From: an uncultured Lachnospiraceae bacterium
Lineage (GTDB): Bacteria > Bacillota > Clostridia > Lachnospirales > Lachnospiraceae
DNA: 64,000 nt
Reading direction: 5' to 3'
Assembly: GCA_905199445.1 (NCBI GenBank)
Contig: CAJKGK010000018.1
Location: forward strand, 1 to 64,000
The position numbers and the translations under genes are program-made. Shown in pieces: positions 34,224-43,586 of this stretch. The notes below the pieces were generated by a model. It saw nothing but the letters and a program-made list of their open reading frames with translations. It ran no database searches and was not told the origin of the DNA. Numbering within the stretch: the stretch's first letter is position 1; every line of letters begins with the position of its first letter.

Positions 34224-35126
34224 TTATTTTTTTCCTTTGCGACGCTTTCGCCTTTGATACGGAAAATAAACAGCGGGAATCATAATAAATAAAAGCATAA
34301 AGCCTACCCCGGCGCCCACAATATAAATCCATATCCATGACTGGTCGGCCCCGGTGTCAATTTCCACGCTGCCATCCGTATTTTGAGCAGCATCATAAGG
34401 GATCCGGGTTCCCCGAACCAAAAGTCGGTGGGTATTCACCGCATAAGGCGTACATGTAAGCAAAGTTACCAGATCCCGCCCTTCTATGGGCGTTAAAAGA
34501 GCCAGGTTTTCAGGCTCAATCACCTCTATTTGATCCACCTTATAGGCCAATATCTGATCCAGCACATGGATATAAAAAATATCCCCGATTGTCATTTCAT
34601 CCAGTCGGGTAAATAATTCCGCACTGGGCAGTCCCCGGTGAGCGCTGATCACAGAATGACGAAATTCACCGCCAATGGGAAGCGCCGTAGCCTCCAGGTG
34701 GCCGGCCCCCTTTTCCAGAACATCCGGATCTGTACCGTGATAAACGGGTACATAAACCCCAATCTTGGGGATTTCCACATAGCCCATCACGCCGTCATGG
34801 CCTGGATTTAAAACCTGATTATAATTTTCCGGAAGGACATAACCGCTGCCTACAACAAAAGGGTCGTGCACCGGATCTCCGGCCAGATTTTCATTGTATG
34901 TTTCGGCTTCAGCCCATGCCTGAGCCAAATCTGTGTCATCCTCTTTTTCCACCTGGGCCTGATAAGTGTGAATCACGCCCTGCTGCCTTTTCTCAGCCAG
35001 AAAATTGCTGATCGCCGGATAAAGGAAAATCCCGGCGCCCACTGCAAAAATCAGCAGGGGCGCCAGGAGCATCCATGGCTTTTTTTGATCTTTTGTATTT
35101 TGCGTTTCCTGTAAAATCTGTTTCAT
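34224..35126 (-). CDS. Class C sortase (pilus assembly), first copy
   Basis: 300 aa. Same layout as its neighbour: N-terminal membrane segment, DPF lid (VHDPFVVGSG), catalytic His in ISAHRGLPSAELF, Cys in TLLTCTPYAVNTHR with the Arg, then a C-terminal membrane segment and basic tail RRKRRKGKK. Lies 29 nt downstream of the major pilin gene. Two sortases in one pilus operon often have different jobs (shaft polymerisation versus tip addition); which is which cannot be told here. Confidence 0.93.
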   Translation of the reverse strand: MKQILQETQNTKDQKKPWMLLAPLLIFAVGAGIFLYPAISNFLAEKRQQGVIHTYQAQVEKEDDTDLAQAWAEAETYNENLAGDPVHDPFVVGSGYVLPENYNQVLNPGHDGVMGYVEIPKIGVYVPVYHGTDPDVLEKGAGHLEATALPIGGEFRHSVISAHRGLPSAELFTRLDEMTIGDIFYIHVLDQILAYKVDQIEVIEPENLALLTPIEGRDLVTLLTCTPYAVNTHRLLVRGTRIPYDAAQNTDGSVEIDTGADQSWIWIYIVGAGVGFMLLFIMIPAVYFPYQRRKRRKGKK

Positions 35127-35155
35127 GAAAGCCTTTTCCTTATTTCAGCCATTGA

Positions 35156-36751
35156 TTAATGGTTCATTTTTTTCTTTCCGGCAACGACAACCATAACGAC
35201 AGCTGCGCCCATAAGTACAATACCAATCACTGAAAAGATCAGTGTACCTGCACCGCCAGTTGTAGGAAGCACAAAGCCGTTATCTGTGGAAGATGTATTC
35301 AGCAGATGAAACAGAATTGTATGACCACTGATTGTCACACTGTCTACAGAAGCAACATCACTTTCCTGAATTGTTACAGTCGAATTATCCAGTACACCAT
35401 CAGGTTCTGTATCCTTAAGTACAATCACCACATCTTTGTCAGGAAGAACATAACCCGCAGGTGCTTTTGTCTCTCTCAGATAATAAGTCCCCGCATCAAT
35501 TCCCTGAATCTGCAATTTGCCGCCAGCAGAAACCTTCAGTGTTGTTACGGTTGCTGTATCGGTGCCATCGGCCTTAGCCGGACGGTAAACGCCTGAAGAA
35601 ACTTCCACAAATTCCAGGGCAGCGCTCTGAGAATCAGTCTCTCTCAGTTCGAACTCAGCACCAGCTAAAACGCTGTGATCAGCCTTATCCATTTTTGTAA
35701 GATCAATTCCATAAGTATAAACATATTCCTTATCGCCATCGCCTGGTATGTAACTGTTTTCATCATAAGGATCTGTCTGGTATCCGGCAAACGCACTGTT
35801 GCCCAGATCATCCACTGTAAATGCATTTTCATTGACAACAGCTTTATATTTCACGGTAACCTCTGCTGCACTGGGGGCAGAAGTTTTTAACACATCATAG
35901 TTAAAGGTAATTTCAAAAGTACAATTCGGATTTATCTGCCCAAAATCTACTGTATATGCATCCGCCGTAAGCGCCTGATTTCCGGCCATCACCTGAATAG
36001 AGGTTGTATCCAGTGTTAAACCTGCAGATAATTGATCTCCGATCTTAAAGATCTTGCCTGTTGCATCCTCAGGATAAACAGGAATATCTGCTGTAATCAC
36101 ATAAGGGACAATATCCCCTACGGCAACAGTTTTATCGGTTTCCCCTTCGCCGTTAGGATCTACGGTTTTGTCAATCCCAGGGGCACTTCCCTTCAAAGCC
36201 ACGGTCACAGGAGCAATCGTCCATCCCTTTGCATCATCAAAAACAGGATATACATTGGCTGTTACAGGCGAATATACATTACCGGATTTTTCAGCAGCAA
36301 TCACATACTGTCCCATTGGCAGCTGTAATGTGGCTGTCCCGTTGGTCATAACGGCTGTCGCTGCGACCTGCGAAAGAACACCTGCTTCAGACATTGCGTT
36401 ATAAAAACCTTTCAGGTCACTTCCTGAAGCATTCATATATGTTTCAGATACGGTGTTGTCGGCACTGTTGATATATGCCGGATAATTTGTTTTTACCCAT
36501 GCAGCCACACTGGCATTCCATGTATAAACCGGTTCTTCCAGCTGCTGATCTGTGATATCAAAATTCACATCAATAATTTTGTACGCTGTAATATTCGCAC
36601 CATTATCTGATTCTAACCCGGTCACGGTTACGGTTCCTGTGCTGTCTGCATCAATTTGGGCAAACGCACTTAAACTCATGGAAAATACAAAGATGACCGT
36701 CAGACACAGTGCCATGAGTTTTTTTGTAATTGAGGTTTTTCTTTCTTTCAT
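35156..36751 (-). CDS. SpaH/EbpB-type LPXTG major pilin
   Basis: 531 aa. Signal peptide 1-31 (KKLMALCLTVIFVFSMSLS, AFA), CnaB-like domains through 480, an E-box in YYLRETKAPAGYVLP and a C-terminal sorting signal LPTTG at 495-499 with membrane segment and KKK tail. The pilin motif that supplies the cross-linking lysine appears as W177...VTVALK with Lys187, a variant of the usual VYPK. Start at ATG 36751 after AGGAGGAGAGGCA. It should be the shaft subunit polymerised by the sortases downstream. Confidence 0.93.
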   Translation of the reverse strand: MKERKTSITKKLMALCLTVIFVFSMSLSAFAQIDADSTGTVTVTGLESDNGANITAYKIIDVNFDITDQQLEEPVYTWNASVAAWVKTNYPAYINSADNTVSETYMNASGSDLKGFYNAMSEAGVLSQVAATAVMTNGTATLQLPMGQYVIAAEKSGNVYSPVTANVYPVFDDAKGWTIAPVTVALKGSAPGIDKTVDPNGEGETDKTVAVGDIVPYVITADIPVYPEDATGKIFKIGDQLSAGLTLDTTSIQVMAGNQALTADAYTVDFGQINPNCTFEITFNYDVLKTSAPSAAEVTVKYKAVVNENAFTVDDLGNSAFAGYQTDPYDENSYIPGDGDKEYVYTYGIDLTKMDKADHSVLAGAEFELRETDSQSAALEFVEVSSGVYRPAKADGTDTATVTTLKVSAGGKLQIQGIDAGTYYLRETKAPAGYVLPDKDVVIVLKDTEPDGVLDNSTVTIQESDVASVDSVTISGHTILFHLLNTSSTDNGFVLPTTGGAGTLIFSVIGIVLMGAAVVMVVVAGKKKMNH

Positions 36752-36861
36752 TGCCTCTCCTCCTAAAAAATTTTGAATATGTCTATTTATTTCATCAACG
36801 CCTGCAGCCATGTGATGTCATCCCTCGCTGCCGCCGCAGGCGTCCATATTCAGCTGCTTGA

Positions 36862-39800
36862 TCAGGCTTTATGTCTTTGTCTTCGGACAAACCACAGCAG
36901 ACAGCCGCAACTGCCCACAGCCATTAAAGATAGTCCAAAGGCCAGGAAAGCACCGATCCCCTTATTTCCGGAAAACGGAAGCTGCGTGGGCTTATAGTTG
37001 ACAATGGCATATCCTCCATCATCGCCCACCTCGACGGCCGGTGGATTGCCAACCGCACTGTCTACACCGCCAATGCCTTCTGAAGACGGGAATACAAACT
37101 GCCCCTGAACAGCAATCACACGCCATTGCCCGCTAGGAAGCACATAATCTGGAGCGGCTTCATATTCCACAAGACGATATTCTGCAGCCACCGGAAGGTC
37201 ATTAAATTCCACCTTTCCCTGGGCATCGGACTGGGCATGCGCTACAAGCGCCCAGCACATTTTCTGGGTTTCATCGGTAAGATTTCCGGCAGCATCCACT
37301 TTCAAAAGCTCTTTTGTGTGATCATGCTTACCCGCTCCGGTATCTGTGCAGTCTAATCTGTACATTGCAAATTTAGCACCTGCCACAGGAAGTCCGGATT
37401 GATCTGTTTTTGTAAAACCAAAAGGTGCGGTCTGATTATTGGTAAAAGCCGCCCTGTCTGTCAGCGTCACATCTGCGCCGGAAGGCGCTCCCGCATTACT
37501 GTAAATTACAGAAGCTTTAAGTCGGTCGTTATTTTCAGAATCCGGCTCAACGGTCACCGTAACCATCGCTTGATGGGTATCGTAAATCAATGTGCGTCCG
37601 TCTCCTAAATCCAGCTTTCCACTGACCGCTGCATCAGGTACAGTCTCTGCTATAAGCAATCGATATGTCCCTGGAGCCTTTATCGTCACATCTCCAAAAA
37701 CAAATGCCACTGGGGCGGAATCTGTGAGCGTTTCACCGTTTATGGAAACTTTGGTTCCCGTCTCATCCGGAAGCTGAAGCAGCCCGCCTTCAACAGCCTG
37801 GCGTGTGCCTTCATCCGAAAGATCCGGTACCAGCGTAAATTCAAAGAGGTATCCCGGCAATGCGCCGCCTATCAGTGTTTTCTGACCTTTCAGAGCTGTA
37901 TCACCGGTGAGTATCACACTGTTGGAATATGTATTGGTATAGGCAATCTTTTCAATCGTTGGTGTTTCACCGCTTCCTGTCCATTGAATCTTACCGGACA
38001 CCGTATAGCCTTCATCAGAAACTGTGCCCTGAGTCTGAACGCCATTGATGGCTGCCGAAGGACGATAGCCTGGTGTTTTCGCCTCCGTCACTTCATACCG
38101 GGTATTGTAAGGCAAATCATAAATTGTCAGTTTCTGATCATGTTTAAGGCTGAAACGAGCACCGCTTGTGATTTGGAAGGGCTGTCCCACAGGATTTCCG
38201 TTCATATCCGTCATCTGAGCCTTATACGCCTGTGTCAGCTCCAGGGGCTGATCCGGATTTGTAACATCCTGGAACTTAACCGTAAACCCAAATTTCTGAT
38301 CTCGATCCACCGCAAGATCGCTTTGAATCTGTTTTGAAATTTCCAGATCGCCCACCCGTTTATTGGTAACTGTTATAAGTGTCGTACCTGAAAAAAGATT
38401 CCGCAATTCATATGCTCTCCAGTCCATTTTCAAATGAGAAGAAATACCGTGGGCAGGGTCTTCATAGTTCTGTTTAACTTCCAGTCTGGACCAGCCTTCG
38501 TCAGTATCAAGCGTATCCGGATAACCATCCAGTGGCATATATTCCAATATTGTTTTTGTATTATCGTCAGGATGAAACTGCAGATACGAAATCTGGTCTG
38601 TGGGCAGCCACTGCGTCTGTTCCCCGTCATAGCTGCCGCTCACTTTCAAACTGGCAATCACGTCATGCAGCGTATTATCCACGTCGTCACCGGCCGCAAA
38701 CTGCACCATACTCTTAACAATCATGCCGATCGTCCGGCTGACCACAATACCGTCATTCTTTTCGCCGGCATCTGTGTATATACCGGTATTATCGATCACA
38801 ATCTTTGTAAGCCGGTCATTCAGCACATATCCCCCGGGGACTGACAATTCCTTCAGATAATACGTCCCCATGGACAGTCCGCCTTCCCGTGGAAGGATCA
38901 GCGCACCTTCCGTCTCATCTTTAAACGGATAACCTGAAATCGTTGCCGTTGTCCCCCGATAATCAGGGACAGCATCATCACGGATCACTGCAGAACCATC
39001 CGGCTGAACTGTCACACCAGCATTGGCCGCACTGAAAAGTCCGAATTCAGCTCCATTCACAGCATTTCCATCCTCATCAACCTTTTTTACGTATACATGG
39101 TTTTCAATATTAGGGACATAAAGTCTTGCAGCAAACACCCGGTCAAAATCATAACTTTCCACACGCCAGGTATTGGACGCCGTTGCACCGTCTAAAGAAT
39201 CCGCCGTTGTATAATAATACGCGACCGTGTAATCTGTATTTGCCTCTGTTGGATTAGACTGCATAAAATAATACGTCAAAACATCACCGGGCAGCTCCTC
39301 CACCTCAGCTTTATAGGCACCGCTGGGATCCAGTGTAAATACATGCGGATTTTGTCTGGCTGCAGCAATCATATTTTCCATCGAAGCCTCCGGCTGCACC
39401 ATCCAGCCGCCAATCGGATCACCGGATACGGCATGCCAGCTGTCAGGAGCTGTAAGGTCACCGTTGTCGTTATACTGAAGCACAACAGCAAACATGGTTC
39501 CTCCATTGTTCAGATCAACATATGGATTTCCGCCGGGACCTGTACTGCCGCTGGCATCGGGAACAAGAGTAATCTGCGGCTCCGCTGTTGTCATTAACTT
39601 TGCCATCGCTTTGGCACCTGTATGCCATGGATTTTTTGAAAGTAAAACCGGAGATTTAACATTTTCCGGAATATACAGATGCATATCTCCGTTTCCAGAC
39701 GGTCTGTAGCCGGCAGGTACAGTTGTCTCTCTAAGAACGAAATACTTGTCTGCATAATTATCATTAAGACTTTGCAGACTGATCAGCCGTCCATCAGGGC

Positions 39801-41778
39801 TGATTAAAATAAACTGACCACTTTCATCGGTTGTTCCCGTGGCAATCACTTCGGACTGAGCATCCACCACATAGTCTGAGCCGGTATGATATAAGGTAAA
39901 TTTGGCACCAGGAACAGCTTCACCGATCTGATCCACCTTAATAATCTCACTTTCCGGAACCGTGACAAGGTTAAACTTTAAACGCATATTGGAGTCCGAA
40001 TTTCCCCGTTCCAGATAGAAAAAATCCAGTGTATGATAAGTGTCATTCACAAAAGTATTGCCGCTAAAAGAAATATTGACACCGGCTTCCTGAAATTTAC
40101 GTTTCAGAGTCCCGGACTGTTTGCCGTTAATATAAATGTTTCCGGTTACGAAATCAATTTCCAGCGTGGCCTTACTGTGAATACCGCCCAGGTCTGCAAC
40201 AAGCACCTGGTCGATAAATACCCACACATCATCATCACCGCTGAATTCATAGGTCATCCGTGTCTCATGGGTACTGTCGGTATAGCCATCATCCTTCTGA
40301 ATAAACTGAGTACTCATCGTCAGACCAAAGTAGTGATTAAATGGAGGATCACAATAAAGGGTTTCATCATTTCGGTCTGTATCTGAAACCTGATCCCGAT
40401 TGTTATCAACCGTAGATTTAGAACTTACCCTTTTTTGCTCCAGTCCACTATTCCAGAGCTTTTCTCTAAAGACACCGCCGGCGGTATTAAACGGGAAAAA
40501 CTGGCCATTGTTTGAATTTTGAGTTGTCCAGTTTTTACTCCATGAATCACCGGTAAATACACCCGGCGCTTCATAAAGCTTAAACATTCCGGCGTTCTCG
40601 TCAAATACCGCATAATTTTCCTGGCAGTTATAATAATAATAGCCATCCGGATCAACCTGAAGCAATCCGCCCACATCCGCATAGCTTTCCTTACCTGCAT
40701 GCTGTACAGACGGATTAAACAGGTATTCAAGGGACTCCCTGTTTTGTGCATACCCATCGGACAATTTAGGATATCCGTTTTCATCCAGCCGATTTTCCAC
40801 AATACCGGTTCTGGGCGCCGCAGATCCTGTCCAATGATTCATATTATTAAAACCACTATGGCCCATGGTAAACTTAAGATCATGACCTGCATTAATGCCT
40901 TCCGAATGAGAATAATTCAATCGGTCATTGACATAACGTTCGGTAGACCAGTAATCAAACAGGTTAATGGTTGTTCCTTTCGGTGTCACTGTATCCTGTA
41001 CCAGATAGTCATCCAACGCCATCAATGCAGCCTCACCCAGGATCAATGTCACTTCCAGCGGTTTTGCTTCCTGAGCCAGCACATATTCCTGATCAAGGGA
41101 CGCAGTGATCGTATATTCGCCATCCCAGACCATTTCCGGAATACCCGATAAATCCCAGGTCAGAGAAAGCGCCATCTCATCCCGAGATTTCAAATCATCT
41201 GTTGCCGCAACGGCTGCGCTTAAAGACGCAGGCAGATAATCTCTGATTAAAAGCTCAGGCGTCATGGGATTTTTCTCACTGGCGCCAGGCAGTGCCAGCT
41301 CCCACCGCTGATTTTCTTCTGACCATACAAGCAATTCCCGCCTATCATTCCATGACCAGTCAAGCACAGGACGTCCTGCTTGTTCGGTCTCTGATTCCGA
41401 TTCCGTCTCAGCCTCCGATTCCGCTTCTGTCTCAGTCTCAGTCTCTGATTCCGCCTCTGTCTCAGTTTCTCTCTCAGTCTCTGACGCTGTTTCGGTCTCG
41501 GATTCCCTTTCAGATTCAGCGGCTGTTTCGGTTTCTGAATCCGTCACAGCGGCTGTTTCGGTTTCAGTTTCTGCATTGACCTCAGATTCTGTTTCCGGTA
41601 TTTTTCCGGTTTCCTGTGTCTTCCCTGTTTCATCCGTTTCGCCGGTATTTCCGTTTGCTTCTGTCTGGATAACGCTCTGCGCAAATACAGTCTCTTTGCT
41701 GCCGCCCCCGATGGACAGCACCATCAGCACTGCCATCAAAAATGCCGTGCCTCTCCTCAGCTTGTTTCTGAGATTCAT
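36862..41778 (-). CDS. Large LPXTG pilus tip protein with fibro-slime and SpaA/CnaB domains
   Basis: 1638 aa. Signal peptide 1-34; a Glu/Thr/Ser-rich low-complexity arm at 62-133; a fibro-slime domain (about 265-606, core DDDVWVFIDQVLVADLGGIH with YHTLDFFYLERGNSDSNM); then several SpaA/CnaB-type isopeptide domains, with DUF7601-like repeats around 1150-1350; sorting signal LPFSG at 1600-1604, membrane segment and RRQRHKA tail. It is the first gene of the pilus operon, 110 nt upstream of the shaft pilin, the usual place of a tip adhesin. The ligand is unknown. Confidence 0.9.
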   Translation of the reverse strand: MNLRNKLRRGTAFLMAVLMVLSIGGGSKETVFAQSVIQTEANGNTGETDETGKTQETGKIPETESEVNAETETETAAVTDSETETAAESERESETETASETERETETEAESETETETEAESEAETESESETEQAGRPVLDWSWNDRRELLVWSEENQRWELALPGASEKNPMTPELLIRDYLPASLSAAVAATDDLKSRDEMALSLTWDLSGIPEMVWDGEYTITASLDQEYVLAQEAKPLEVTLILGEAALMALDDYLVQDTVTPKGTTINLFDYWSTERYVNDRLNYSHSEGINAGHDLKFTMGHSGFNNMNHWTGSAAPRTGIVENRLDENGYPKLSDGYAQNRESLEYLFNPSVQHAGKESYADVGGLLQVDPDGYYYYNCQENYAVFDENAGMFKLYEAPGVFTGDSWSKNWTTQNSNNGQFFPFNTAGGVFREKLWNSGLEQKRVSSKSTVDNNRDQVSDTDRNDETLYCDPPFNHYFGLTMSTQFIQKDDGYTDSTHETRMTYEFSGDDDVWVFIDQVLVADLGGIHSKATLEIDFVTGNIYINGKQSGTLKRKFQEAGVNISFSGNTFVNDTYHTLDFFYLERGNSDSNMRLKFNLVTVPESEIIKVDQIGEAVPGAKFTLYHTGSDYVVDAQSEVIATGTTDESGQFILISPDGRLISLQSLNDNYADKYFVLRETTVPAGYRPSGNGDMHLYIPENVKSPVLLSKNPWHTGAKAMAKLMTTAEPQITLVPDASGSTGPGGNPYVDLNNGGTMFAVVLQYNDNGDLTAPDSWHAVSGDPIGGWMVQPEASMENMIAAARQNPHVFTLDPSGAYKAEVEELPGDVLTYYFMQSNPTEANTDYTVAYYYTTADSLDGATASNTWRVESYDFDRVFAARLYVPNIENHVYVKKVDEDGNAVNGAEFGLFSAANAGVTVQPDGSAVIRDDAVPDYRGTTATISGYPFKDETEGALILPREGGLSMGTYYLKELSVPGGYVLNDRLTKIVIDNTGIYTDAGEKNDGIVVSRTIGMIVKSMVQFAAGDDVDNTLHDVIASLKVSGSYDGEQTQWLPTDQISYLQFHPDDNTKTILEYMPLDGYPDTLDTDEGWSRLEVKQNYEDPAHGISSHLKMDWRAYELRNLFSGTTLITVTNKRVGDLEISKQIQSDLAVDRDQKFGFTVKFQDVTNPDQPLELTQAYKAQMTDMNGNPVGQPFQITSGARFSLKHDQKLTIYDLPYNTRYEVTEAKTPGYRPSAAINGVQTQGTVSDEGYTVSGKIQWTGSGETPTIEKIAYTNTYSNSVILTGDTALKGQKTLIGGALPGYLFEFTLVPDLSDEGTRQAVEGGLLQLPDETGTKVSINGETLTDSAPVAFVFGDVTIKAPGTYRLLIAETVPDAAVSGKLDLGDGRTLIYDTHQAMVTVTVEPDSENNDRLKASVIYSNAGAPSGADVTLTDRAAFTNNQTAPFGFTKTDQSGLPVAGAKFAMYRLDCTDTGAGKHDHTKELLKVDAAGNLTDETQKMCWALVAHAQSDAQGKVEFNDLPVAAEYRLVEYEAAPDYVLPSGQWRVIAVQGQFVFPSSEGIGGVDSAVGNPPAVEVGDDGGYAIVNYKPTQLPFSGNKGIGAFLAFGLSLMAVGSCGCLLWFVRRQRHKA

Positions 41779-41841
41779 AACACTGATTCCTCCTTATATA
41801 TCTGCATCTTTCGATAATATTTGACAATCAAAATATAGCCA

Positions 41842-41897
41842 TAAAAAAAAGATCGACAATTACGCAAGTCAATCGCCGCACAATGTAGGATCGATCG
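41842..41897 (-). terminator. Intrinsic terminator-like hairpin in the pilus operon leader
   Basis: On the minus strand CGATCGATCC (41888-41897) and GTCGATC (41851-41857) form the base of a hairpin with a weak inner helix, followed at once by TTTTTTTT. It lies about 65 nt before the tip protein start and downstream of the likely promoter, so it may attenuate the operon. Confidence 0.5.
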
Positions 41898-41925
41898 TTT
41901 TGCAATTTTGCCGGTCTTCGATATA

Positions 41926-41953
41926 ATTTTAAATGCAGCACCTTCTCATTCAA
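41926..41953 (-). promoter_or_regulatory. Probable pilus operon promoter
   Basis: Minus-strand TTGAAT (41948-41953), 16-nt spacer, TAAAAT (41926-41931). RNA would start near 41918 and pass through the leader hairpin. Confidence 0.45.
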
Positions 41954-41993
41954 ATCTTTACATACTATCAAATTCTTAAAAATAATATTTCTA

Positions 41994-42046
41994 GTAAATA
42001 TTACAGTATTTACCAAAAATAATATAATATTTACCATAAATATTAT
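41994..42046. promoter_or_regulatory. Two AT-rich palindromes upstream of the pilus promoter
   Basis: GTAAATA-ttacag-TATTTAC (41994-42013) and ATAATATTTA-cca-TAAATATTAT (42024-42046) share the TAAATA element and lie 40-95 nt upstream of the -35. Their spacing and symmetry fit binding sites for a dimeric regulator. The remaining part of 41779-42200 holds only the leader and the nfnB terminator. Confidence 0.45.
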
Positions 42047-42133
42047 CATAACTTCTTAAGATTTTCAAACGTAAAATTACATTTTTCCTACACCAGACAA
42101 GGAAAATTGTTTTGGCGGGATATTCGATATAAA

Positions 42134-42183
42134 GAAAAAGGACCCTTTGGAAATGGCATCTATCCATTTCCAAAAGGACCCTT
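42134..42183 (-). terminator. Terminator of the nfnAB operon
   Basis: AAGGGTCCTTTTGGAAATGG (minus strand) pairs with CCATTTCCAAAGGGTCCTT over about 19 bp with a 7-nt loop, then TTTCTTTATA. It lies 18 nt after the nfnB stop codon. Confidence 0.9.
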
Positions 42184-42200
42184 CATACGAATTCCAAAAA

Positions 42201-43586
42201 TTATTTACTTAAATATTCATCAATACCTTTGGCAGCCGCTTTTCCGGCACCCATAGCCAGAATAACTGTTGCAGCACCTGTAACGGCATCACCGCCGGCA
42301 TAAACGCCTTCTTTTGTTGTGGCACCATTCGCTTCATCGGCAATGATACACTTCCATTTATTGACGCCAAGACCTTCTGTTGTGGAAGAAATCAGCGGAT
42401 TCGGGCTTGTACCCAGAGACATAATCACTGAGTCAACCTCAATATCATACTCAGATCCAGGAACAACAACCGGACGTCTTCTTCCGGATTCGTCCGGCTC
42501 ACCCAGTTCCATCTTCACACAGCGAATCCCTTTAACCCATCCGTTATCATCCACAAGAATCTCTGTCGGATTAGTCAGAAGGTGGAAGTTGATCCCTTCC
42601 TCTTTCGCATGATGCACTTCCTCTACTCTGGCCGGAAGCTCTGCTTCACTTCTTCTATAAATAATATGGGTTTCAGCACCCAGTCTTAAAGCAGTTCTGG
42701 CTGCATCCATAGCAACATTTCCGCCGCCCACAACGGCAACCTTCTGTCCATGATAAATCGGTGTATCATAGTCTTCACGGAAAGCCTTCATCAGGTTGTT
42801 ACGTGTCAGGAATTCATTGGCAGAAAATACGCCGTTCGCCTGCTCGCCAGGAATGCCCATAAACTTTGGAAGACCTGCACCGGAACCGATAAATACAGCG
42901 TCAAAGCCTTCTTCGCTCATCAGCTCATCGATGGTTACGGATTTACCGATAATCACATTTGTTTCAATCTTAACGCCCAGTTTTTTAACGTTTTCAACTT
43001 CATGGGCAACGACTGTATCCTTTGGAAGACGGAATTCAGGAATTCCGTAAACAAGAACACCGCCGGCCTGATGCAGCGCTTCAAAAATCGTTACATCATA
43101 GCCCATCTTCGCCAGATCTCCGGCACAGGTCAGACCTGCAGGGCCTGAACCGATCACTGCAACCTTTTTGCCTTTCTTTTCCTTTGCAGGAATCGGATCA
43201 ATATGATGTTCTCTTGCCCAGTCAGCCACAAAACGTTCCAGTTTTCCGATGGCTACAGGCTCGCCTTTTTTACCTAAAATACACTGGCCTTCACACTGTG
43301 TTTCCTGAGGACACACACGTCCGCATACAGCCGGAAGGGCCGAAGACTCTCCGATAATCTGAGCCGCTTTTTCAAAATTACGGTTTTTCACCTGCTCAAT
43401 AAATGCCGGAATATTAATAGAAACCGGGCATCCGCCAACGCAGAGCGGCTTTTTACAGTTCAAACATCTTTCTGCCTCTGCGACAGCTTCTTCTTCATTA
43501 TATCCAAGACAAACTTCTTCAAAATTGGTTGCTCTTACCTTTGGGTCCTGTTCTCTAACAGCAACTCTGTCTCTCTTTACTGCCAT
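42201..43586 (-). CDS. gltA: NfnB-type NADPH-binding flavoprotein (homotetrameric glutamate synthase small-subunit family)
   Basis: 461 aa. N-terminal [4Fe-4S] ligands in CLNCKKPLCVGGCPVSINIP and CGRVCPQETQCEGQC, then FAD (GSGPAGLTCAGDLA) and NADPH (GGGNVAMDAARTALR) binding folds. Usually annotated as NADPH-dependent glutamate synthase, but next to an NfnA-type subunit it fits the large subunit of the electron-bifurcating ferredoxin:NADP+ transhydrogenase NfnAB. Its ATG shares one base with the NfnA stop (TAATG), so the two are tightly coupled. A separate glutamate synthase large subunit is not in the window. Confidence 0.9.
   Translation of the reverse strand: MAVKRDRVAVREQDPKVRATNFEEVCLGYNEEEAVAEAERCLNCKKPLCVGGCPVSINIPAFIEQVKNRNFEKAAQIIGESSALPAVCGRVCPQETQCEGQCILGKKGEPVAIGKLERFVADWAREHHIDPIPAKEKKGKKVAVIGSGPAGLTCAGDLAKMGYDVTIFEALHQAGGVLVYGIPEFRLPKDTVVAHEVENVKKLGVKIETNVIIGKSVTIDELMSEEGFDAVFIGSGAGLPKFMGIPGEQANGVFSANEFLTRNNLMKAFREDYDTPIYHGQKVAVVGGGNVAMDAARTALRLGAETHIIYRRSEAELPARVEEVHHAKEEGINFHLLTNPTEILVDDNGWVKGIRCVKMELGEPDESGRRRPVVVPGSEYDIEVDSVIMSLGTSPNPLISSTTEGLGVNKWKCIIADEANGATTKEGVYAGGDAVTGAATVILAMGAGKAAAKGIDEYLSK

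Noticed and set aside
36862..41778. CRISPR-like repeats inside the tip-protein gene
   Set aside because: The repeats are short, in frame and encode Glu/Thr/Ser; there are no uniform repeats with unique spacers.
41842..41940. c-di-GMP riboswitch in the pilus leader
   Set aside because: The conserved riboswitch cores I know for class I and II are not present; only the hairpin and U-tract can be supported.
41828..42049. Minus-strand 73-codon frame upstream of the pilus operon
   Set aside because: It consists of AT-rich repeats, palindromes and the leader terminator; no ribosome site and no protein-like composition.
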